The notes under the pieces: generated by a model
Seen by the model: only the letters and a program-made list of their open reading frames with translations
What the model was told of the DNA's origin: nothing
Databases searched by the model: none
Shown: one piece after another, positions 45,460-54,480 of the stretch
Position numbering within the stretch: the stretch's first letter is position 1
Layout: each line of letters starts with the position of its first letter
Assembly: GCA_022828425.1 (NCBI GenBank)
Contig: CP094685.1
Coordinates: 186,001 to 250,000 of the forward strand
Length of the DNA: 64,000 bases
Direction: 5' to 3'
DNA from: Candidatus Thiothrix sulfatifontis
Lineage (GTDB): Bacteria; Pseudomonadota; Gammaproteobacteria; Thiotrichales; Thiotrichaceae
Position numbers and translations under genes: made by a program

Positions 45460-45981
45460 ATGAAAAATTTGTACAAGGTGGCGGCGACAGCCGTCGCCGG
45501 TTTATTGATGCTATCGGCAATGCCGCTGCTGGCGCACGGCGGTCATAACAACCTGATCCAGTTACGCGCTGAACCCGGTCATTTGTATCTGGAAACGCAT
45601 CTCAATGCCTCAACGTTGACAAGCTTCGATACCAATCAGGATGGAAAACTTACCCAGACCGAATTTGACCAGCAATTGCCAGCCATCAAACAGTGGTTGC
45701 AAGCGTATTTTAGTGTCAGTAACGCGGCAGGCGAACGGCTAACGCCCAACCTGTTTGATTTGCCGATTTCCGAAAGCGAGACCGGCAAGCAAGGCGAAAT
45801 TCGTATCAGTCATATACACTTGATACAACAATACGCGTGGGCTACTGCCCCTCTGTTGAAAGTAACGCTCAAGCCCTTGGAGTCAGGCAAGCAGTTGCTC
45901 CTGTTCAAGGAAGACGGTTTTTTTATGAAACCGCTGGGTGATACTCCGCTGGAACTGACGGTTAATGCTCCAGCGCAGTAA
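45460..45981 (+). CDS. Secreted EF-hand-like protein
   Basis: A 173-residue periplasmic protein: Sec signal peptide to about residue 25 (LSAMPLLAHGG, first residues of the mature part histidine-rich), then a beta-rich region. The sequence FDTNQDGKLTQTEFDQQLPA is a canonical EF-hand calcium loop (D-x-N-x-D-G-x-L-x-x-x-E). No catalytic signature recognised. It is 26 bases after the YHYH gene and 37 bases before hupE, so the four genes 44123-47155 look like one operon. A calcium- or metal-binding role is inferred from the EF-hand. Confidence 0.75.
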   Translation: MKNLYKVAATAVAGLLMLSAMPLLAHGGHNNLIQLRAEPGHLYLETHLNASTLTSFDTNQDGKLTQTEFDQQLPAIKQWLQAYFSVSNAAGERLTPNLFDLPISESETGKQGEIRISHIHLIQQYAWATAPLLKVTLKPLESGKQLLLFKEDGFFMKPLGDTPLELTVNAPAQ

Positions 45982-46018
45982 GGTATAATCCTGTCATTAG
46001 CACACCGAGGAACCATCC

Positions 46019-46612
46019 ATGAGTTTAGTCAAACAACGTTTTAGCCTTGCCTTATTGCTCTTGGTGATAACCGGCAACGCATGGGCTCATGCTGACGCAA
46101 TGGGCATGAGTGGTGGTTTTTTTAGTGGCTTTACCCATCCTCTTTTCGGTTGGGATCACGTCGCTGCTATGGTAGCCGTTGGCTTATGGGGTGCATTTCT
46201 AGGCAGACCCGCGCTTTGGATACTGCCGGTGGTATTCCCCGTCGTCATGGCGGGCGGCGGCGTCTTGGGTATTATCGGCATTCCCATTCCTGGGGTTGAA
46301 ATCGGCATTGCCCTGTCAGCATTGGTGCTAGGGTTGATGGTGCTGTTCGCGGTGCGCCCGCCATTACTGGTAACGGCGGTTTTGGTGGGTACCTTTGCCA
46401 TTTTTCACGGTCATGCACACGGCACTGAATTACCGGATGCCGCGAATCCTCTGGCGTACAGCCTTGGATTTGTTATCGCCACCGGACTGTTACACCTCTC
46501 AGGGATTGCACTGGGTGAACTGACCCGCTGGTCGTGGGGAGGTAACGCAGTGCGTGCGGGTGGCGCAGTCATCAGTTTGGCTGGCGTGGGTTTTTTGACT
46601 GGACTGCTGTAG
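46019..46612 (+). CDS. hupE: HupE/UreJ-family metal transporter
   Basis: A 197-residue membrane protein with a signal peptide-like first helix (NAWAHADAM, mature N-terminus with histidines), followed by six hydrophobic segments. The HupE/UreJ signature H-P-x-x-G-x-D-H is seen in FTHPLFGWDHVAAMVAVG, and FAIFHGHAHGTELPDAANPL is the second conserved block. These proteins take up nickel or cobalt for hydrogenases and ureases, but similar genes occur beside copper and other metal genes. A perfect TATAAT lies at 45984-45989, ahead of ATG 46019, though with only a weak -35, and the ribosome-binding site is CGAGGA. Confidence 0.88.
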   Translation: MSLVKQRFSLALLLLVITGNAWAHADAMGMSGGFFSGFTHPLFGWDHVAAMVAVGLWGAFLGRPALWILPVVFPVVMAGGGVLGIIGIPIPGVEIGIALSALVLGLMVLFAVRPPLLVTAVLVGTFAIFHGHAHGTELPDAANPLAYSLGFVIATGLLHLSGIALGELTRWSWGGNAVRAGGAVISLAGVGFLTGLL

Positions 46613-46621
46613 ATCAACCTG

Positions 46622-47155
46622 ATGCATATTTCTTTTTTCTGGTATGGATTCATTCAACCTTGGCAAGCACCAACGCAAGCCCTCGCTTTCATCGGCTTGG
46701 GCTTGTTGTTAGGGCAACAAGGCAAACAAGCGTTACGCTTCGGGATCGGCGCATTTTTTCTGAGCATCAGCTTGGGGCTGTTACTGACCCGCTGGGTAAT
46801 ACTGGCTGGGGAATGGGAAATACCGTTGCTTGCCGTGGCGGGTTTGATGGGGGTTTTACTGGCATTGCGCCTCGCTGTTCCGCTATGCATCGTCACTTTT
46901 TGCGCCGGTACGCTGGGGCTGTTGGCTAGTGCAGCGTTAGCACCCAATCTGATGTTAGGGTCGCAAGCGTTTATCATCAAGAATGCTACATTCGGGGTTA
47001 TCGTCAGTGCCACGCTCACTGTATTGCTGAGTGCGGCGGTGGCGAGCTATTTGCGCATTCGCTGGGAAGGTTTGGTGTTGCGCGTACTCGGCTCTTGGTT
47101 AGTAGCCAGTACCTTAATGGTGTTAGCCATGTTGTTGTTTGCGCATCACCACTAA
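46622..47155 (+). CDS. HupE-associated membrane protein
   Basis: A 177-residue membrane protein with about five hydrophobic segments (starting HISFFWYGFIQPWQAPTQAL, then GIGAFFLSISLGLLL, LAVAGLMGVLLALRLAVPLC and SATLTVLLSAAVASYL) and a terminal HHH. It begins 9 bases after hupE. HupE-like proteins are sometimes encoded in two consecutive genes; this product has no HPxxGxDH motif and so is not itself a HupE but likely works with it. Family not recognised. The gene stops 5 bases before the end of the convergent histidine kinase gene. Confidence 0.75.
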   Translation: MHISFFWYGFIQPWQAPTQALAFIGLGLLLGQQGKQALRFGIGAFFLSISLGLLLTRWVILAGEWEIPLLAVAGLMGVLLALRLAVPLCIVTFCAGTLGLLASAALAPNLMLGSQAFIIKNATFGVIVSATLTVLLSAAVASYLRIRWEGLVLRVLGSWLVASTLMVLAMLLFAHHH

Positions 47156-47160
47156 GCTCA

Positions 47161-48600
47161 TTAGACCTGCTTTAGTATTGGAAACGTCACTTCAATCAGC
47201 AACCCGCCCAACGGCGAATGCGCTGCCCGAATTGTACCGCCGAGCGCTTCTACGTAATTTTTACAGATCGACAAACCCAAGCCAGAACCCCCCAAAGCCC
47301 GGCTGCGTGATTTATCCACCCGAAACAGGCGTTCAAACAAGTGGGGTAACGCCGCATCCGGCACCCCCGGCGCACTGTCCTGAATACTCACGACAACCCT
47401 GTCGTCTTGCCGCTTTGCCAGTATTTCCACCTGCCCGCTCGCATGGGTATAACGGTAACTGTTGCTCAATAGGTTGGCGAACAGTTGGTACAGACGCTCC
47501 ATATCGGCACGTATCCACAGGGGTTGCTTCCGCTCGAAACGGGTCGTCAAACGAATATGCTTTTCCTGCAAACGCGCTTCCGCACCCAAGGCGACCTCCG
47601 TGAGGACAGCAGTCAAATTCACGGGTTCACTACTCAGGGTCATTTCGGCACTGTCGGACAAAGCCAGTTGGTGCAAATCTTCCACCAGTTTTCCCATCGC
47701 CAATGTATCAACCAGCAGCGACTGGAGGCGTGCCGAAGTCGGTTCGCGAATGCCGTCTAGCAGCGCTTCGATTTCGCTACGCAAAATAGCCAGTGGGGTA
47801 CGCAACTCGTGAGAAATATCGGCAACCCACTGCTGGCGCAAGATGGCATTGCGTTGCAAGGCTTCTGCCAACGTATTGAAAGCTTGTGCCAGACGCCCTA
47901 ATTCATCCTGCGCACTAACCACAATACGAGTATCGAACTTGCCGGTGGTCAACGCTTGCGCCCCTTGAGTCAGGGAATGCACAGGGCGTAGCAGATGCCT
48001 AACCAACACCAGTGCCAGCAAAAACGATAATCCAGCCGCAAACAGGGCGATTAGGTAGAGGTTGCGCAATTGCTGACTTAGAAAGGTGCCAGCCAAATCG
48101 TTGGGAATCCTACCGCCTTGGCGCACACTTAGCCAACCCACAACCTTACCGGAAGCATGGATGGCGATTGTTGTCAGGATACCTTTATCACCAGGGTGCG
48201 ATGCTACATGACTTGGATTGCCGATGATCAGTTGTTGATCGGCATCCAGCAAGTTCAGGCGCACACTCAAGGGGCGTGGTGGTGGTTTTCCACGCTCCGG
48301 TGGCTTCATGCGGGTGAATTCGGAGCTAGGTGGTGGCGGGGGTGGAAATTCGCCAATACTTGCCAGTAATTGACCCCATTGCTGAGGCGTATCACGGATG
48401 AAATCCCAATTGCGATGGGCTGCGAATTCTTGACTCAACTTACCCGCCAATTCCTGCACCTTATTCAATTCTTCAGCATTATGGTAGTTTGCAAAACCGT
48501 TACGGAAACTCCAGTTCATGAAAACCACCATCACCAACACGACCACAATGGTCGCGAGTAACATCGCTAAAAATAGTTTAGAGAAAATATTCAGCCGCAT
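47161..48600 (-). CDS. Sensor histidine kinase (BaeS-like)
   Basis: A 479-residue two-component kinase: N-terminal helix (about 7-30), a periplasmic sensor domain (about 30-170) rich in proline around EFPPPPPPSSEF, a second helix (about 175-200), HAMP linker, the H-box VADISHELRTPLAILRSEIE, the N-box LLSNSYRYTHAS and G-boxes DSAPGVPDAALPHLFERLFR and SGLGLSICKNYVEALGG. ATG 48600 gives MRLNIFSKLFLAMLL with a GGAGG about 10 bases upstream. The nearest orphan regulator is the OmpR-type gene at 43297-43983 on the same strand. Signal unknown. Confidence 0.93.
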   Translation of the reverse strand: MRLNIFSKLFLAMLLATIVVVLVMVVFMNWSFRNGFANYHNAEELNKVQELAGKLSQEFAAHRNWDFIRDTPQQWGQLLASIGEFPPPPPPSSEFTRMKPPERGKPPPRPLSVRLNLLDADQQLIIGNPSHVASHPGDKGILTTIAIHASGKVVGWLSVRQGGRIPNDLAGTFLSQQLRNLYLIALFAAGLSFLLALVLVRHLLRPVHSLTQGAQALTTGKFDTRIVVSAQDELGRLAQAFNTLAEALQRNAILRQQWVADISHELRTPLAILRSEIEALLDGIREPTSARLQSLLVDTLAMGKLVEDLHQLALSDSAEMTLSSEPVNLTAVLTEVALGAEARLQEKHIRLTTRFERKQPLWIRADMERLYQLFANLLSNSYRYTHASGQVEILAKRQDDRVVVSIQDSAPGVPDAALPHLFERLFRVDKSRSRALGGSGLGLSICKNYVEALGGTIRAAHSPLGGLLIEVTFPILKQV

Positions 48601-48691
48601 CGTATCAGTACCTCCAACCTGTAAAATACCGGCAGAATGGGTAACAAGTATGGAGAAAGGCAGCGTTTTTAAAATTTTAACGGATAGCCAC

Positions 48692-49804
48692 TCAATCCTT
48701 AATCCATTTATCCTGCAAGTCCTTATGAAGGCTGGCTTTGCCATCTTGGGATTCGCGCAACTGCAATAACGCACGGTTCACTTGCTCACGTAGCGGGCTA
48801 CCATCCGCAAACGCAATGCCATAGTTTTGCGGGTTAAATAACGCGGGAACCACCGCCAACACCTTCCGACCTTCCGCTTGATTCAGTTGATTGGCAAGGT
48901 ACGTTAAACGCGGCCCGTCGTGTACCAACGCATCTGCCTCGCCCTTGCGTACCCGCTCAATGCCTGCCTCAATACTGTCCACGGGTGTAACGGTGATGCC
49001 ATTTTGCTCCAACCAAGTGCGTGGCGCATCCGTTGCCACCGCCACTACCCGTTTGCCGGGTAAATCTTTCTCGGAACCGATGGCTCCACTGACGGCTTGC
49101 GCCGTCAATGCACTGGTCACAACAGCCGTGAGAATGCTCAACAAAATCAAACCCATCAAGTGCCACGTCAAATCAATGACCCGCGCTAAACCACGGCTAT
49201 GCGGTGTTTCCCAGGTCAACAACATGGTTATCCCCCACCACAGTGCTTCACGAATACCGGGAACATAACCACGCGGAAAAGCAGGCTCAGCCGTTTGATA
49301 ACGATCCGCCCACAAGCGCAAGTTTGCCGTGATAAACAGGATCAACAAGAAAAACAACGCCGCTTGCCAAGAAAACAAGCGCCCCAATTCACGCAACATA
49401 ATGCCAAACGGGTTCGATTGCTGAAATTCGGGAGCAACCATGATTTGCAGCCCCAACTCATACATGGAGTTGGAAAAATCCACCGAGGCTTCGCGCTGTG
49501 CTGTCACCGTAATGGCAGAAATCGCCGCATCCACCTTGCTATCAGCCGCCGCCGTGACCAAATCTTTGGTCGTATCAAAGTAAACCCACTCGGTTTGCAC
49601 ACCGAGTTTATCGGCTAACGCCTTCCACAAATCAATGCTAAATCCGGTCGGCTGGCGCTGCTCCTCCGCCACATTGGGGTCATACATAACCCACGGTTCA
49701 GACAATTTAACGCCGATCTTTAGCGTGTCATCCGCACTGGCAGACGGTAGCCAGCAAAGGAGCGCAAACAGCAATAAGTAAACGTAGTGTAATCGTTGTT
49801 GCAT
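48692..49804 (-). CDS. Glutamate-receptor-like ligand-gated channel (GluR0-type) protein
   Basis: A 370-residue protein with a Sec signal (cut near SASAD, about 24), a periplasmic substrate-binding lobe (about 25-125: LKIGVKLSEPWVMYD, SVDFSNSMYELGLQIMV), a membrane section of a helix at 143-162, a re-entrant pore-helix-like segment at 183-198 and a helix at 207-232, and the second lobe (about 245-370, with ALVHDGPRLTYLANQLNQ). This is the architecture of prokaryotic ionotropic glutamate receptors. The selectivity-filter place reads LTWETPHSRG and not the potassium-type TVGYG, so ion selectivity is open. Alternatively an orphan solute-binding protein with a membrane anchor. No transporter subunits are near. 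Confidence 0.8.
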   Translation of the reverse strand: MQQRLHYVYLLLFALLCWLPSASADDTLKIGVKLSEPWVMYDPNVAEEQRQPTGFSIDLWKALADKLGVQTEWVYFDTTKDLVTAAADSKVDAAISAITVTAQREASVDFSNSMYELGLQIMVAPEFQQSNPFGIMLRELGRLFSWQAALFFLLILFITANLRLWADRYQTAEPAFPRGYVPGIREALWWGITMLLTWETPHSRGLARVIDLTWHLMGLILLSILTAVVTSALTAQAVSGAIGSEKDLPGKRVVAVATDAPRTWLEQNGITVTPVDSIEAGIERVRKGEADALVHDGPRLTYLANQLNQAEGRKVLAVVPALFNPQNYGIAFADGSPLREQVNRALLQLRESQDGKASLHKDLQDKWIKD

Positions 49805-49879
49805 AAGAGTTTCGTCACCGGATGTTATTGCGGAATGCGATTATAAGCGATAAGCGCCCGCTAACGTACCGTCGTATTA

Positions 49880-50860
49880 TTAGCCACGCCCACGCGGTTG
49901 CGGGCGCTTGCCTGCACCGCTGCCACTACTAGGACGACGGCTAACAGTCGGACGCGCCGGACTGCTAGAACGCTCAGAACTGCCGGGTCGCGCCAAACTC
50001 GACCGACGTGCTGACGGATGACTGCCGCCAATCGCCGTGCGCCCACTGTCCACCGTTTTCATCCCCGGTCTTGCCCCAGAACGGCGTTCCGGGCGTTCAG
50101 CGGTAAAGTCCGAACCGTCTTCAAATGCCATGTTCACCAAGCCGTAGAGTTTGCGTAATTCGCGCACTTCCAGCTCTTTGTGATGCCCGCTGCGCAAATA
50201 ACGCGGCAGCATAATATTGCCGTAACGCACCCGAATCAAACGGCTGATTTTCACGCCTTGCGATTCCCACAAACGGCGCACTTCGCGATTGCGACCCTCG
50301 GCAAGCACGACGTGATACCAATGGTTGACCCCTTCGCCGCCTGCGTCTTTGATACGCATGAAGTTGGCTTTGCCATCTTCCAATTCCACGCCTTCCTGCA
50401 AACGGATCAGCATTTCATTGTTGACTTCGCCCAACACGCGGCAAGCGTATTCGCGCTCGATCTCAGACGACGGATGCATGAGCTTATTCGCCAATTCGCC
50501 ATCGGTGGTGAACAGCAATAAGCCATCGGTATTGATGTCGAGACGCCCGACCATAATCCAACGCCCCGCGCGGATTTTCGGCAAGCTGTCAAAAACCGTT
50601 GGGCGACCGTCCGGGTCACTCAAGGTACACACTTCACCCGCAGGCTTGTGGTACATCAGCACTTTGTGGGTGGCATTGACGCGGGAACTCAAGTGCAGGC
50701 GTTGCCCGCGCAAGCTCACTTGATCGTTTTCGTCGATGGCTTGACCGGATTCGGCGCGTTGACCGTTCACCAGAATTTCGCCAGCATTGACCATGCGCTC
50801 GATTTCACGACGTGAGCCGTAACCCGCGCGCGAGAGGATTTTTTGGATGCGTTCTTTCAT
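49880..50860 (-). CDS. rluB: 23S rRNA pseudouridine(2605) synthase RluB
   Basis: RluB converts U2605 of 23S rRNA to pseudouridine. The 326-residue protein has an S4 domain (about 1-60: MKERIQKILSRAGYGSRREI, VNGQRAESGQAIDENDQ), the catalytic aspartate block VGRLDINTDGLLLFTTDG, and the conserved LAEGRNREVRRLWESQGVKI and LIRVRYGNIMLP. Beyond about residue 245 the tail is rich in R, S, P and G and likely disordered, as common in RluB. Start ATG 50860. The msrB gene ends 10 bases upstream on the same strand, so the two may be co-transcribed. Confidence 0.95.
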   Translation of the reverse strand: MKERIQKILSRAGYGSRREIERMVNAGEILVNGQRAESGQAIDENDQVSLRGQRLHLSSRVNATHKVLMYHKPAGEVCTLSDPDGRPTVFDSLPKIRAGRWIMVGRLDINTDGLLLFTTDGELANKLMHPSSEIEREYACRVLGEVNNEMLIRLQEGVELEDGKANFMRIKDAGGEGVNHWYHVVLAEGRNREVRRLWESQGVKISRLIRVRYGNIMLPRYLRSGHHKELEVRELRKLYGLVNMAFEDGSDFTAERPERRSGARPGMKTVDSGRTAIGGSHPSARRSSLARPGSSERSSSPARPTVSRRPSSGSGAGKRPQPRGRG

Positions 50861-50870
50861 GACAGGGATA

Positions 50871-51317
50871 TTACGCTTTGACCTTCTTCAACGCCACCGC
50901 ATTCATGCAATAACGCAGGCCACTGGGCGCGGGGCCATCGGGGAACACATGCCCCAAATGTGCGCCGCACGTATTGCACGTGGTTTCCACCCGCGTCATG
51001 CCGCGCGAACGATCCGCATGGTAAGCAATCGCGTTTTCCTTAATGGGTTGCGTGAAAGACGGCCAGCCGGTACCTGAATCAAATTTTTCCGACGCATCAA
51101 ACAGCAACGTGTCGCAACACACGCAGCCGTACAGACCCGGCTCAAACAAACCGCACATGACCGAGCTAAACGGGCGTTCTGTTCCTTGGCGGCGGGTAAC
51201 GTAATATTGATCATCGCTCAGTTGCGCCTGCCATTCGGCAGCGGTTTTGGTCACGGTGCGCTCAGGCACTGGGTTGCCATGATCGGCAAACTGCAAAATC
51301 GTTTTCCAATCCAACAT
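50871..51317 (-). CDS. msrB: Peptide methionine-R-sulfoxide reductase MsrB
   Basis: MsrB reduces the R epimer of methionine sulfoxide in proteins. The 148-residue product has the zinc-binding cysteines in MCGLFEPGLYGCVCC and CNTCGAHLGHVFPDG, FDSGTGWPSFTQP, and the catalytic cysteine in GLRYCMNAVAL. ATG 51317 is preferred to the in-frame GTG at 51323 since AGGAG lies 7 bases before it. It is a cytoplasmic repair enzyme; with hslO it forms the oxidative-damage side of this region. Divergent from the molybdoenzyme gene by 121 bases. Confidence 0.95.
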   Translation of the reverse strand: MLDWKTILQFADHGNPVPERTVTKTAAEWQAQLSDDQYYVTRRQGTERPFSSVMCGLFEPGLYGCVCCDTLLFDASEKFDSGTGWPSFTQPIKENAIAYHADRSRGMTRVETTCNTCGAHLGHVFPDGPAPSGLRYCMNAVALKKVKA

Positions 51318-51438
51318 ACTCACTCTCCTCTTGAAACTGAAAGCATCATAGCAAATTCCCTAGCGCGTTAGGTGGTCATTCTAACCCGCTTGGCAATCTA
51401 CACTACACTAGCGCCATTCGATCACCACGAGACTAGCC

Positions 51439-53523
51439 ATGACTAACGTCGTCAAAAGCACCACCTGTTACGAATGCGATGCCAATTGCCTGTTCGATGT
51501 CACCATCGACCCCAGCGGCCGCGCCATTAAAGTGGAAGGCTTGCCCAACTGCCCCCGTGGACAATTGCAACTCGAACGCCAATACCACCCTGACCGTTTA
51601 CTTTACCCACTCAAACGTGTCGGCGCAAAAGGCTCCGGTGAATTTGAGCGTATCAGTTGGGAAGAAGCCCTCGACACCATTACCGCCGCTTTGCAGAAAG
51701 CCAAAGCGCAGCACGGCGCACCCGCCGTCGGGTTTTTCGCCGGATACACCAAAGAAGCCCGCCCGCAATTGCAACGCCTCGCGCACGCTTTCGGCAGCCC
51801 CAATTACCTCACCGAATCCGGCTGCTGCTTCTCGGCAACGATGGTCGCGGAAAAACTCACCTACGGTTACAAGCTCAAAACCACCTCCACCGTCGAATCG
51901 CCGAAAACCCAATGCGTGTTGGTGTGGTCAACCAACGCCTCCGGCTCGATTCCACCGTTTGAAAATCACCACCTTGCCAGCCGCAAAAAAGGGCGCAAAA
52001 TGATCGTGGTTGACCCGCGTCGCACCGAAACAGCGGAACTTGCCGACATTCACTTGCAAATCCGCCCCGGCACGGATGGCGCACTCGCTCTTGGTTTCCA
52101 CCACCTGATTTTCGCGAATGGCTGGCAAGATCAGGCGTTTCTGGATGAATGGGCGAATGGGCTGGACGCTTTCCGCGACTACATCAAGGAATTCCCACCG
52201 GAACGAGTCGCAGCGATTTGCGGCATTAACGAAGCCGACTTACGCACAGCGATAGAAATGTTTGCTACCACCAAGCCCGCGCAAATTGCGATGTCGCCCA
52301 CTTCCACCGTGCAACACAGCAACGGCTTCCAGAATCACCGCGCGATGATTTTGCTCTCTGCCGTCACCGGCAATATTGACCGCGAAGGTGGCAATCGTTT
52401 TTTCAACGACAAAGTATTGCCCAAGCCGATCGAGCTGTTCGACGTGTGCAAAAACGAATTGCCGCCGCGCATTGGCGATGAAGTCTTTCCGATTTGGACA
52501 AAATACTGGCCTGCCGCGCAAAGCATGTTGATGCCGGACTGCATCCTCGAAGGCAAGCCGCAACCGCTCAAAGCCTTGCTCGCAATGGGCATTAATACCG
52601 CGATGTGGGCAAATTCCAAACGCATGGAACGCGCCTTGGGCGAACTGGAATTTTTCGCCGTCTCCGATTTTTTCCACAACCCCGCCACCTTGCAAGCTGA
52701 CATCGTATTGCCAGCCGCGACCAGTTTGGAACGCACCGCACTGATCGCCTACCCCGGTTGCGCGTATCAGGGCGAAGTGAAATACCGCCACCAAGCCCTG
52801 CCCCCACGCGGCGAAGCCAAACCCGACGGGCAAATCTTCCTCGAACTCGGTGTAAAACTCGGCATGGCAGACCAATTCTGGCACGGCAACCTAGCGGCAT
52901 CGTGGGAAGAAATGGCGGAAGGTTTGCCGCCCGACATTCGTAAAGAAGCGTGGGAAAACCCGGCGGGCGTGACCGTTTACAGCCCCGTGATCGAAGAATT
53001 GGTGGAAATGGGCTTTTTGGATGCGGATCGGCAATGGCGCATTAATGGCTTCCGCACCGCCACCGGCAAAATCGAATTCGATTCGGTGGAACTGAAAGCG
53101 CACGGCTACGACGGCTTGCCGACTTACCGCGAACCGATGGAAAGCCCGCTGTCTACGCCGGAATTGCTGGCGGATTATCCGCTGGTATTAACGTCGGGCG
53201 GGCGGCAGAAGTTTTTCACGCATTCGCAGCAGCACAATATCGCCGGAATATTGGCGTATGACCCGTATCCACGGGTGCAAATTCACCCCGACGATGCGGC
53301 AGTGCGAGGGATTGTTGAGGGTGATGCGGTGGAAATCCGTTCACCACGCGGCGCGGTGACGTTTCGGGCGGCGGTGACGGATATTATGAAGCAAGGTGTG
53401 GTGCATTGTTTCCACGGGTGGAACGAGGCGAACATCAATGAGTTGACCGATGATACCCAGCTTGACCCGATCAGCGGGTTTCCGCCGTTTAAGTCGTTAT
53501 TGTGTGAAGTGTCACGCCTTTAA
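51439..53523 (+). CDS. Molybdopterin oxidoreductase, orphan catalytic subunit
   Basis: A 694-residue molybdenum (or tungsten) bis-MGD enzyme of the DMSO-reductase superfamily. The N-terminal 4Fe-4S site is CYECDANCLF with a fourth cysteine in NCPRGQ, the metal-ligand region contains TESGCCFSATMVAEK, with one of its cysteines the probable metal ligand, and the cofactor-binding segments WSTNASGSIPPFENHHLASR, MSPTSTVQHSNGFQNHRAMI and LVLTSGGRQKFFTHSQQHNI (molydop-binding) follow. There is no twin-arginine signal, so it is cytoplasmic. No iron-sulfur or membrane subunit is encoded next to it. Its substrate is open; the C-ligand type resembles formate dehydrogenase or thiosulfate/polysulfide-type enzymes. 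It leads the cluster that continues with the egt genes. Confidence 0.85.
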   Translation: MTNVVKSTTCYECDANCLFDVTIDPSGRAIKVEGLPNCPRGQLQLERQYHPDRLLYPLKRVGAKGSGEFERISWEEALDTITAALQKAKAQHGAPAVGFFAGYTKEARPQLQRLAHAFGSPNYLTESGCCFSATMVAEKLTYGYKLKTTSTVESPKTQCVLVWSTNASGSIPPFENHHLASRKKGRKMIVVDPRRTETAELADIHLQIRPGTDGALALGFHHLIFANGWQDQAFLDEWANGLDAFRDYIKEFPPERVAAICGINEADLRTAIEMFATTKPAQIAMSPTSTVQHSNGFQNHRAMILLSAVTGNIDREGGNRFFNDKVLPKPIELFDVCKNELPPRIGDEVFPIWTKYWPAAQSMLMPDCILEGKPQPLKALLAMGINTAMWANSKRMERALGELEFFAVSDFFHNPATLQADIVLPAATSLERTALIAYPGCAYQGEVKYRHQALPPRGEAKPDGQIFLELGVKLGMADQFWHGNLAASWEEMAEGLPPDIRKEAWENPAGVTVYSPVIEELVEMGFLDADRQWRINGFRTATGKIEFDSVELKAHGYDGLPTYREPMESPLSTPELLADYPLVLTSGGRQKFFTHSQQHNIAGILAYDPYPRVQIHPDDAAVRGIVEGDAVEIRSPRGAVTFRAAVTDIMKQGVVHCFHGWNEANINELTDDTQLDPISGFPPFKSLLCEVSRL

Positions 53524-53537
53524 TAGGAAAGTTGCCG

Positions 53538-54386
53538 ATGCCGTTTCACGGAGTTTTACCTCACCGCCAGCATTTGTTTCAACCAGAACCGCTGCACGAT
53601 ATTGGTGTCAACGATACCCATGCGTGGCGCTTAAACCCTGAGCATCGCCATGTGTATGACAAACTGCAATTGGCGCTGGCGCAGGATTTGCAAGCTGCAC
53701 CTTGTGAGACTGACCCGCTGAGTGTTGGTATTGACGCGGCAACCCCGCTATTTGTTAAGCCGATTACCAATTTGCTGGGCATGTCGTTGGATGCACAAGC
53801 CACCACCGCAGGTGATTTGGCGAGTGGGCATACGCAATGCGCCCCCGGCTGTTTTTGGAGTGAATACTTGGTCGGCGACCACACCAGCACCGACTGTTTG
53901 GTACTCGCGGGTAAAGTGCTGTGGTTTGCCCACACGCAAGGCGCAGCCACCAAAGACAAACAACGCCCGATTTACTGGCATATTGGGGTGCGTTTGCCCG
54001 CGTTAGAGCCGCTGCTTCGCGATTTGATCCAAGCCCAACTTCCCGGTTACACCGGACTGTGCAATGTAGAAATGATCGGTGGCAAAGTCATCGAAATGCA
54101 CTTGCGCGGCTCCAACGGCTTCTTCGATTTTTACGGCGCACATTTTGTCCCCGCTTGGGTGGAATTGGTGGATAAGCGCGTCTGGCATGGGCTGGAAGCG
54201 GTGCGCGAAGGTTATGTGTATTCGCTGTTTGGTGAGGGTGAATTGCCTGCTGATTATACCGAGATTGCGGCAGTGCATGGGGTGAAGGTTGTGCCGGATA
54301 CGGCGACGCCGGATCGGATTGCTGTTTTGTATGCTGGCACGCTCGATGCGGCAGAAAAGGTTGCTAGGTGTTTGCGTGGTATGTAA
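53538..54386 (+). CDS. Conserved hypothetical protein, possibly ATP-grasp-like
   Basis: A 282-residue protein without signal peptide or membrane helix. The C-terminal half contains GLCNVEMIGGKVIEMHLRGS followed by NGFFDFYGAHFVPAW: a strand, then a possible metal/nucleotide-contacting E-x-H-L-R-G-S-N-G loop that resembles the end of ATP-grasp ligases (N-V-E-x-I-x-G-K-x-x-E-I-x-x-R). The N-terminal ATP loop typical of ATP-grasp was not seen, so this may be a degenerate or only distantly related fold. ATG 53538 is favoured by AGGAAA 7 bases upstream; an in-frame TTG at 53532 is less likely. The gene follows the molybdoenzyme by 14 bases and precedes egtB by 94. Confidence 0.6.
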   Translation: MPFHGVLPHRQHLFQPEPLHDIGVNDTHAWRLNPEHRHVYDKLQLALAQDLQAAPCETDPLSVGIDAATPLFVKPITNLLGMSLDAQATTAGDLASGHTQCAPGCFWSEYLVGDHTSTDCLVLAGKVLWFAHTQGAATKDKQRPIYWHIGVRLPALEPLLRDLIQAQLPGYTGLCNVEMIGGKVIEMHLRGSNGFFDFYGAHFVPAWVELVDKRVWHGLEAVREGYVYSLFGEGELPADYTEIAAVHGVKVVPDTATPDRIAVLYAGTLDAAEKVARCLRGM

Positions 54387-54480
54387 TTTTACCGTCATAC
54401 AAATCCCCCACAATCATAGCGCACACCTGCCTTCGGCGCGAAAACGTATTACAAAGCATCAAACAATCAAGGAATGTCAG

